Shown: piece by piece, positions 56,498 through 64,000 of the stretch
How positions within the stretch are numbered: the stretch's first letter is position 1
Layout of the letters: every line of letters starts with the position of its first letter
Source: Nephrocerus scutellatus
Taxonomy: Eukaryota; Arthropoda; Insecta; Diptera; Pipunculidae
Reading direction: 5' to 3'
DNA length: 64,000 nt
Assembly (NCBI GenBank): GCA_947095585.1
Contig: OX352761.1
Span: forward strand, 19,979,277-20,043,276
Notes under the pieces: generated by a model
What the model was told of the DNA's origin: nothing
What the model saw: the letters and a program-made list of their open reading frames with translations, nothing else
Database searches by the model: none
Program-made: the position numbers and the translations under genes

Positions 56498-57044
56498 GTT
56501 AGCCAGACGAGAGAAGTATATTTTTCAATGCTACCTTCATGCTGTAGATAATTGCTATATTGCTTTGGCAAAGCCGGCTTGGCTTTACAAAACAACAGCT
56601 TTTAGCTTTGCCGCCTTTCGGTGACCACCATAACTTTAAAATGGCTTTAGTTTCTTAATCCTAAAATTTTTTGAATTTATTTTCGGCTTTATGCTATTTG
56701 CTGCGTTGCTTTGGCTAATCCAGCTTGGCTTTACAAAAGCAACAGCTTTTGGCTTTAAATGTTCGATGCATTTTAATTGTTATGTGTGTTAAACAAAACA
56801 CCGCCTTACGGTGAGCGGTATAACTAAAAAATGGGTTTAGTTAGAAATCCCAAAAACTTTTTGGATTTATTTTCGGCTTTATGCTTATGCGATTTTGTTG
56901 TAAGCCAAGCTGGATTAGCCAAAGCAACGCAGCAATTGTTGTTGTAAGCCAAGCCGGCTATGCCAGAGCAATATAGCAAATATGTACATTGTAGATATAA
57001 AATAACTATAATATACTCGTAGTGTCAATCTCTTCTGGCTTACC
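56498..57044. mobile_element. Foldback-type element with nested inverted repeats
   Basis: The ends GTTAGCCAGACGAGAG (56498-56513) and, inverted, GGTAAGCCAGAAGAG (57044-57030) are similar. Inside, 56554-56590 pairs with 56938-56976 (GCTATATTGCTTTGGC and GGCTTGGCTTACAA), and 56701-56735 pairs with 56896-56932 (CTGCGTTGCTTTGGCTAATC). The two left arms are also tandem copies of one unit of about 150-190 bases. It is noncoding. A related short version without the palindrome lies at 60789-60880. Confidence 0.78.
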
Positions 57045-57445
57045 ACAATTTCAATTAAACTAAAGTCGTTCTGCTAATTTTTTTAAGCAGGGCATGACTG
57101 ACGGCATAATTATTTTAAAAAAGTTTGCATTATTGTACACCCGACAGAAAAACCTTTAACCTTTATAGTGGATATTTATGTCTTTCGATTTTGTTTTCGT
57201 GCTTTGAAATAGAACTCCAAGCCAAAGACCATCAAAATGTCAAAAACAAACTGAGAAATTAGTCTGCTTGCTCTCTCTCTCTTCGTCATCTTGCCGAGTA
57301 AACGAAACCTTCCCGTCGATTCCCGACCGGTAGCAAAGTTAAGAGCCCAGCCCACAGAACCCGTTGTGGCGAGGTAAGCATCTGACAGATCGATGATATA
57401 CACGCGTTCTTATGGGAAGTGTCCTATAGGCAAAGCATGTGCCTG

Positions 57446-57776
57446 ATGCCTGAAACACAAACACGCTTCAGCTTCGCCTGACGTTTACGAGTTCAGCCAT
57501 ACAATTCCAATGCTTCCTATCACAATGTCGCTTCTGCTACAACGTTTCGTTTGGCAATCGAAAAGAAAAACGTAATGCACGTAACGAAGCTGCAAACTGA
57601 AGCTCTAGTTTAAAAGTGCTGGACATTTGCTTTGCCTGACAGTTCAAAGCAGATAACTGTGGCAGAACTCTCATTTGAGAAATGCCATATAGAGAAAAGT
57701 CATTCAAAGCAAATTCAAAGCGGCTGCATCGTAACGCAGCGAAGACGAAGCTGAAGCGTGTTTGTGTTTCATGCAT
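57446..57776. mobile_element. 331-bp element with 31-bp terminal inverted repeats (one mismatch)
   Basis: TGAAACACAAACACGCTTCA and GCTTCG (57451-57476) is matched perfectly by its reverse complement at 57746-57771. The match extends outward five bases with one difference. The interior is noncoding. It lies 92 bases past the TACO1 stop codon, so it may be part of that gene's 3' UTR. No target duplication was recognised. Confidence 0.85.
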
Positions 57777-57867
57777 AAAATGATTCAGAACTTTAAACAA
57801 ATCTTTTACATAGGAAGTTATTTCATTTTACATGTTTGGGTTTATAATGAGCATAATTTAAAAATCG

Positions 57868-58948
57868 TTATGTCGACTGCTGCACATTATCATAAATGTC
57901 TTCAACTCCAGGAAGATCTCTCATTTTCTTTACAAAGATCTCGTATGACTTTAAATCAGCATCAGTCAGTTGCACATATACCTATTGTAATAAAAGTTTT
58001 TATTTGCGAGTTTTTTACATTACTTTAAATGGCATCACCTTTGGTATAAACACATGCTCAGTGTTTTCCACTTCGTATCCTTTCGCTTGAAAAGCTCGAC
58101 TTACAGTCGTCAGCTGAATTGGGTTGCAGATAAACTGAAAAGGCCAAAAATATGTAGTTACATTTAAAAAACAAAATAAAAGTTTTCTAACATTTACGGC
58201 GCCTGTTTTATGGTCAATAATATCAAGTTCTTCAGCACCACAATCAATGGCGTCTTCAGTGGCTAGCTCTTCCAAATCATCCTCATTTTTTATTTTCTCT
58301 AACCGCTCTCGCTTGACAAACGCTTCGATTATGCCACAATCATCAAACATGTGGACAGCTTCGGTAAAAGCTGCGCTATGAAGAAATGATTTTATTTATT
58401 ATATGTACTTCTGCTATAAGTTTTGCAAAATACCCAGCCTTTTTTACAATTGTGGCCATTTCCATTTTTAAGCCAGCAAAGTTATCTGTATACAAAATAC
58501 ATACGACACAGATCTTTTGCTTAACACGAATCTCAATTATGTGTTTTTTCAATTGATTCTTGTTCTGCTCAGACTTCTTAATGCAATTCTGAATTGTAGA
58601 CATAGGCATGTTTTGACGGATTGCAATATCTATGATACTTCGAAGACTGGAATTCAGTGCCGGGTTGGCCGAGCCTCCTTCTTGAATTGCAAGTCGAATT
58701 TGTCTCGAAAGCCGAGTAAAAGTTGCAGATTTTTGTCCATCTTTTAAAGCCTTTATGTGACGAATGTTTGCCCATTTGGAATGCCCAGCTGTTAATCTGT
58801 GTGTTGTGCTCAGAAGTTTCCATCCATGCTGAATAGTTGGGGTCCCAAGGAGTTTTGTGATGACCGGTGAAGCAGCAAAGCGGCGATTCCAACCAAATCT
58901 TAAGTTACCAGTACTAACAAAATATCGCGCAAGCCTTGGCATTAACAT
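57868..58948 (-). CDS. TACO1: Mitochondrial YebC-family translational activator of COX1
   Basis: Four minus-strand exons: 58948-58434, 58375-58198, 58134-58024 and 57981-57868, in phase, 305 residues. ATG 58948 is the first in the frame that starts a protein. A second ATG (58942) follows, and the longer upstream open frame has no ATG. The first 50 residues are Arg-rich and hydrophobic, as in a mitochondrial presequence. The family signature AGHSKWANIRHIKALKD begins at residue 54. Further conserved blocks are FTRLSRQIRLAIQEGG and NPALNSSLRSIIDIAIRQNM. The C-terminal domain ends with DLKSYEIFVKKM and DLPGVEDIYDN. The human homologue promotes COX1 translation on mitochondrial ribosomes. The gene is complete. 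Confidence 0.95.
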
Positions 58949-59920
58949 CTTGTCACAGACACAATATTTCAAAGAACCACAAGATATTAAACGTATCAAA
59001 GAACAAACATTCGCAATTTTGCACCAGCATACAGACAGGCTCGCCGCTCGCAGCTCACAGATTGTGATGTGATTACGAGGCTTCCAACCGTTTTTCGCTA
59101 TTTTACCACTGCTGGAGTGAAACACACATGACTATAATCGGCTTAATGAAGAATTCTTGATTATTACATAAACAATCCTCGCTGACATTTATTAGTAAAT
59201 TGTGTACGTTCTTTAAGCTATGAACGTCACAACACGACATCTGATAGCCAAAGAAAAGTAGTTCAGTGTTCACAGTTCACATTCATACAGTTGTTGTTTG
59301 ACGTCCGTTCTCCATTAAAATTGGAAATAGTAACATGTTACATGTTGAACTGAGTTAATTTATTTTTTTTTTCATCAAAAATCAGGCGCAGTTTAATTTT
59401 TGGCTGCCAAGTTGTTCGTTTTCTCTATAAAGCAAATCTACGGGAGATCGAAATTCCCCTCTAACAGATCTTGATATTTTGGGAGATTTACCTCTTTTTT
59501 TACTAACCCCAAGAAATGATGCCATTTTGCTTGACACGTGGCACAATTTGTCATTTCTGTTCACTGAAAGCATGGACCTTTCCGTATTTATCCTTTTTTT
59601 AATTTAGCTAAGTTGGGTTGCAAATTACATGTCATTACTTTATTATAAATTACGGGTTGTTAACCCCGGCGTTACCGGGACCCATCGATCCCCCCTAAAA
59701 ATTCCATTAAGACCTCCAAAAGCTAAGAGACTAAAGAAAGTGTATTTGTGTGGTTATAATATGTGTACATATTATGTAATGTTCTGCTCAGTTTTCGTTA
59801 CACTTTCACGCGCATAGGTGCAAGCGGGATTCCGCTCTTTTCATATGAAAATTTGACTCTTGTCATTTGGACAAAAAAAACAGGGAAAAATACTTTTAGA
59901 CGAAAATGGCTGTTTCATCC
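58949..59920. other. Upstream region of TACO1
   Basis: No gene is recognised. GTTAACCCCGGCGTTACCGG at about 59657-59676 recalls a Helitron-type terminal hairpin, without a CTAG end. A short AAGACCTCC-containing stretch follows. Confidence 0.4.
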
Positions 59921-59924
59921 ACTA

Positions 59925-60135
59925 TAAACTAGCTTCGAAAGTAGTCCTTATGCGCTCTAGTGAATTAACATATAAAATAATTTTGTAATTTACTGCAGTC
60001 ACAGCGAACACACATTCTCAGAGTAATTTTGCATTGCACATAACCCGTTTAGCAGAAAAACCGGTTTGGTCGTGTAAAAAATAGCGTACATTACTCGCAG
60101 AAAAGTGCTCATTGTGCTCTTTAAATTGCAACACT
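59925..60135 (-). repeat. Dispersed element family D, copy 4
   Basis: The reverse complement has AGTAATGTACGCTATTTT, CACGACCAAACCGG, GTGTGTTCGCTGTGACTGCA and the ACTTTCGAAGCTAG end, in family order. Confidence 0.78.
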
Positions 60136-62050
60136 AAGCAAATGGTGTAAGTGACCAAGAAACCTCGGGTAGAAAAATTTAATCCAAAACTACACACAGT
60201 GCAATTTTTAAAACCAAACAAACAATTCGAGTATAATTTTGTGACGTTTTTTTTATCAAACCAAAGCCACATAAGGCAGTATCTAATCTATAGAAACCGA
60301 AAAACATTCCAGCCAAAGTAATTTGACAGTAATTTTAACTTACAGAAAACAAAGTGTATTTTTCAAGTCAAACTTCTTTTCTGAGGAAACTACAATTTTC
60401 AGCGTTATGCTCGATTTAAGGGTCGATTATAATTTATAATAGACTTTCGGGTGCATGGACTAGTGTCAAATGTCAATGAAATGCTTGCCCATGTTTGTTA
60501 AATTTTCCCTGCATTAGCATTTGTCTCTGTTTTTCGTTTCAAAAATACAAATGTCAAATTTACACATGTAAAGAGCGACCTGAATCGCTCGGGCCCATGC
60601 GCGCTAAAGTGCACGAAAACTTAATTAATCGGAGCTGAACTTTATTATAATCGCACAATACACTTTCTATGTATTGGCAAATTCGCTAATGCGTGCTCAT
60701 GCTGGCCCATGTCCATTATAATTCATGCTTTACATTTGAGCTGTGCGAGAAAAAACATAAGTACGTCGGGTGTTAAATAGATATTGTGGTTAGCCAGACG
60801 AGAGATGAGTATATTTTTCAATGTTACCATAAAAGTAGTTAAATTGAAGTTGAAGTTAGCCATAAGTGATTGACACTACGCGAATGTTATTATTTAGAAC
60901 ATATATATGTATGGGCATTAAATTTGGTAGCTGTGATCAGCGAAATTATGAACGAAACGAAATTATGTAGCCAAAGTCAATATTTAGAACACATATTACT
61001 TTAACAATCAGATGCAACAAAAACAGATGTTTTCTCATATACGATAACATGTGTTCTAAATTGATTCTTTAATTTTTGTCATGAATGCATTTAAGCGATA
61101 ACTGCATATTACTCACCCAAGCAAATTATTTTATTGTTGCATTATTTTTATTTAAGGTAGCATTATTTTATTTAGTTCTTTCTTTTTTGAAATAAAATTT
61201 TAAAAAAGGAAAATATATGAATTTTCCCTTTAAAGTTATAATATTTAAAGAAATTACCTCGGGTTTGAACATTGATTCCAAATGCTAATGCTGTTATTGA
61301 GCTTTAGTTCAAACACGAGCTTTTTTTGTTTGATTAAGCAAAGTTTTCAAGGTTCTCCATAAATATACGAATGGATACGTATGCGGCAACGACGATACTA
61401 GTATTAGTATGAATGAAATGGCACGAGGGTCAGAGTAATAGGTAATCGGTATCGGTTATAAAAATAAAAATGATGACGAGTGACAGCACAGGGCTTTTTA
61501 TTTAATTCTGTACTATAGTACTTTACAATGAGGTAAGTTCATTAACTTTCGTATATTTACAATTTACATATTGTTAACAAACATACTAATGTTTTTATTA
61601 AACAATTTTAATACTTTTAAATAAACTTACAAAACTTTGGTTGATAGCTGCAAGTTAGCATGGAATAGCTCAAATACACTTTGTATTGTAAGCTTACGAG
61701 TTAAATCTTCGCGGGAAATTTGATAATTTTTTATTTATAAGTTGTTTAACGAGTTTCACGAGTAGTCAAGCGAAAATCAGCGACAGTGTATTTTTTCGAG
61801 ATAGGTGTAGTTGTTTTATACGCAAACTCGAAAACCCGCATATAGAAAATTGAATCAAAACAGTTTCTGCTTTCTGTGCTGTGCAGTCTGCTGGGTTGTC
61901 GTTGTTCTCATTAGTGTAGGTGTAACAATTGGGTTACAGTGTTAAATTGATTTCAATTTTTAAATGCATACGTTCAAAAAGCTTGTGATAAGTTTAGTTT
62001 AGTGCGCCGGAAGAAATTGTTTCGTTTGTTGACGCTTCGTTCGTTATTGT
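60136..62050. other. Intergenic stretch upstream of Mpc2
   Basis: A short relative of the foldback element lies at 60789-60880. No other repeat or gene is recognised. Confidence 0.5.
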
Positions 62051-62316
62051 CCCACTGTCAAGGCCAAGGCAGTGAACGTGAAACCAAAATTCAGTCTACG
62101 TATTTCAGGTACTTGTCGGTACCGACGTGCATATTTTCGTTTTATATTTTGTGCATTGTGCTATAAGTCAATGGGCTATAGCGCGACTGCAACCTTGGCC
62201 ACAGAGATTTCCTTCTTCGCAAAATTATTGGGTATATTAAAAAATTATTTTTATAATTTCAGTTGAACATTAGGAATCATTCGAAATAGTACTCTTTTTA
62301 ACTGAAAAAATTGATA

Positions 62317-64000
62317 ATGTCTTCCGGTGCTAGTGTACCAAATCCCCCACCATCTGGTGCCACACCAGCGTCATCCACAGCCGTTTCTAAAGGACTGCCA
62401 TCAAAAGTATACAATGGCATTGTAAAGTCGGTCGATAAATTCGTTCCAGATAAATTTAGACCACTTTGGCAACATCCAGCAGGTAAATATTCCTTTGTCA
62501 TTTTTACAATTGATTGTATTGATGTATTTATTTTTCTTACTTTATTTTCAGGTCCAAAGACTGTTTTCTTTTGGGCGCCCGCATTTAAATGGGTAAGTGT
62601 TGTTTGAATTTCTGCTATAATTTTTGATGTGTTGCGTTTTTTTTTCAATTCACCTACTGATATAAATACAACATCAATAATTATAGCTTATCAGCTGTGA
62701 ATGTACGACAATTCGGAAATAGTGTATAAAAATAAAAAAAATTAAAGCAAAGGGTGAATTCCACTTCAATGTGAAGGTTAATTATTTCAGATAAGCTTGG
62801 CCTATGCTAATCAAATGAAGTACGAAGTAATTCATAAAACAAAAATATGGTTTTAGCTATGACTTACGTAACAAACAACAAAATACTGATTGATTGATAA
62901 AAAGTCGTCACACTATACTCACTCACACTCACTGCGAGTCAGTTTTATTTTTTTACTGGTGCAATAAACACAGGTTTTGTTGTGTTTACGTGAAAATATT
63001 AGAATAAATATAACTATAGTTAGTCGCACAAATTGCTGCAACTATAACCAGCACGTGGGGGCAGGCGTAATCAGCAATTTTTTTTTATAAATTTTTCCAT
63101 AATGTACACTGGGACAGATGATTAAGAATGTACGATAATGACGAAAGTAGGTCAAAAATGGATTGCAAGATTTTTCGCAAACAAACAGTGCTGTGAAGTT
63201 AAATAAAAGTGTCATGCGCCACTCGCGTGTTAACATTAAAAACGCGAACGCGAACAAACGTCCTAGAGTAATATTTTCCACACATTTTATTTTTGCCAGT
63301 TTTTTCGATGAATGCAAACGAAGGGCCATTAAATTACGCTCAATAGGCCGGAGTAAGTAATATGTACATATCCATTTAAATAAAAATGAAATAAAATTAA
63401 AGATACTTAACGTAGGCATTCCTAGAATGGCTGTTTCTATTCATCTGTCATAGTGTATGTACATGCATTTTATGGGTTAATAAAACCACTGAATTAGGTT
63501 TGTCTGACATTTTATTTGTAAGACAAGATTTAACAAGAAGTTGGTCGAATACAAAATTTAATTTGTGGCTCAGTTTTGGCCCAGTTTTGCACACCACTTT
63601 ACGAAATGTATTGTTACAGTAGAAAATATTTCGTCTTTCTTTTGTTTTATCACTTCTTAGGTTTTTACTCTCTTTAATTTTCGGTTGTTTTGAATTGTTC
63701 CATGATCACGAGTAAGACTGGTATGACAATATGCGTATTAAATGCATCATTCCAGACTTTTATTCAGTATACGTAATACTACGTTTACATAACAAGTTTG
63801 AATCGAGTTATTGGGTCTATTCTTTTATTCAACCCGAGCGAGTATAGTTACTCGAAGTGTACCGAGCGAATGTTACACGGCGTAAAAATATTCGGTGTGT
63901 ACACTGGGTAACTTAACTAGCTCTTACTCTGCCTTACACATTTCAGACTAAAAACTAGTAAACTGTGTATCCACCGTGTCGTGCTCGGTTCACAACAAAA
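62317..64000 (+). CDS. Mpc2: Mitochondrial pyruvate carrier 2, first two coding exons (partial)
   Basis: Coding exons 62317-62482 and 62552-62592 join in phase and end KTVFFWAPAFKW; the rest lies past the window edge. The start is the ATG after an acceptor-like TTTATAATTTCAG (62262), with a possible 5' UTR donor at CAG/GTACTTG (62107), so a noncoding exon probably precedes. The N-terminus is Pro/Ser/Ala-rich. The MPC fold begins with VYNGIVKSVDKFVPDKFRPL and WQHPAGPKTVFFWAPAFKW, matching the first amphipathic helix and the start of the first membrane helix of Mpc2. With Mpc1 it forms the inner-membrane heterodimer that imports pyruvate. More than 1.4 kb of intron 2 follows, with no exon seen. 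Confidence 0.93.
63831..64000 (-). mobile_element. Small terminal-inverted-repeat element, AACCCGAG ends, copy 2 (cut by window edge)
   Basis: It starts AACCCGAGCGAG, and its reverse complement follows the 54.76-55.01 kb element block by block (GTTACCCAGTGTACACACC, GAACCGAGCACGACACGG). The other terminus lies outside the window. It sits in intron 2 of Mpc2. Confidence 0.75.

Noticed and set aside
59657..59715. A Helitron terminus upstream of TACO1
   Set aside because: The GC-rich hairpin resembles one, but no CTAG/CTRR end follows, and no Helitron sequence lies beside it.
1..64000. CRISPR arrays, operons or other bacterial systems
   Set aside because: All coding genes are spliced and eukaryotic; tandem repeats lack the spacer-repeat pattern of CRISPR.

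Overview
The window looks like euchromatic DNA of a higher fly (Diptera, Brachycera). The protein genes read like Drosophila orthologues: Snr1, the SNAPc Myb subunit Pbp95, mitochondrial malate dehydrogenase, a type I fatty acid synthase, TACO1 and Mpc2. Introns are short GT-AG, or long and packed with transposons. The species cannot be named from sequence alone; the repeat density suggests a genome larger than that of Drosophila melanogaster.

Layout. 1-13.5 kb is almost entirely decayed mobile DNA: several non-LTR retrotransposon families, a tRNA-headed SINE, a mariner, a Helitron ending in a classic CTAG hairpin terminus, a copia fragment and two tandem-repeat blocks. 14.1-15.4 kb holds a three-exon membrane-anchored lytic polysaccharide monooxygenase (LPMO). 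19.7-41.3 kb (minus) is one complete ten-exon fatty acid synthase whose exons rebuild a 2419-residue multienzyme with all the active sites I looked for. Introns 1, 4, 7 and 9 hold nearly all the transposon load of that interval. 45.8-47.4 kb (minus) is mitochondrial malate dehydrogenase, including a 22-codon presequence exon. 48.0-49.2 kb is a strand-asymmetric AAGACC-type minisatellite preceded by a long hairpin. 50.6-53.1 kb (plus) is Pbp95/SNAPC4, tail to tail with Snr1 (53.2-54.4 kb, minus). 57.9-58.9 kb (minus) is TACO1. 62.3 kb to the edge (plus) is the first part of the mitochondrial pyruvate carrier subunit Mpc2.

Functional links are loose. Malate dehydrogenase, Mpc2 and TACO1 are mitochondrial, and fatty acid synthase uses acetyl-CoA and NADPH that connect to malate and pyruvate metabolism. 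Flies do not use operons, so I read this as ordinary neighbourhood, not a cluster. Snr1 and Pbp95 are nuclear transcription proteins whose 3' ends appear to overlap.

The unusual content is the repeat fraction. It includes a SINE family with target-site duplications, a LINE inserted in another repeat with an 11-bp duplication, a small element inserted just after the catalytic ADD motif of a LINE, several apparently undescribed terminal-inverted-repeat or foldback elements (54.8, 56.5 and 57.4 kb), and two minisatellite blocks related to each other on opposite strands. Family names were assigned by eye from motifs, without database searches.
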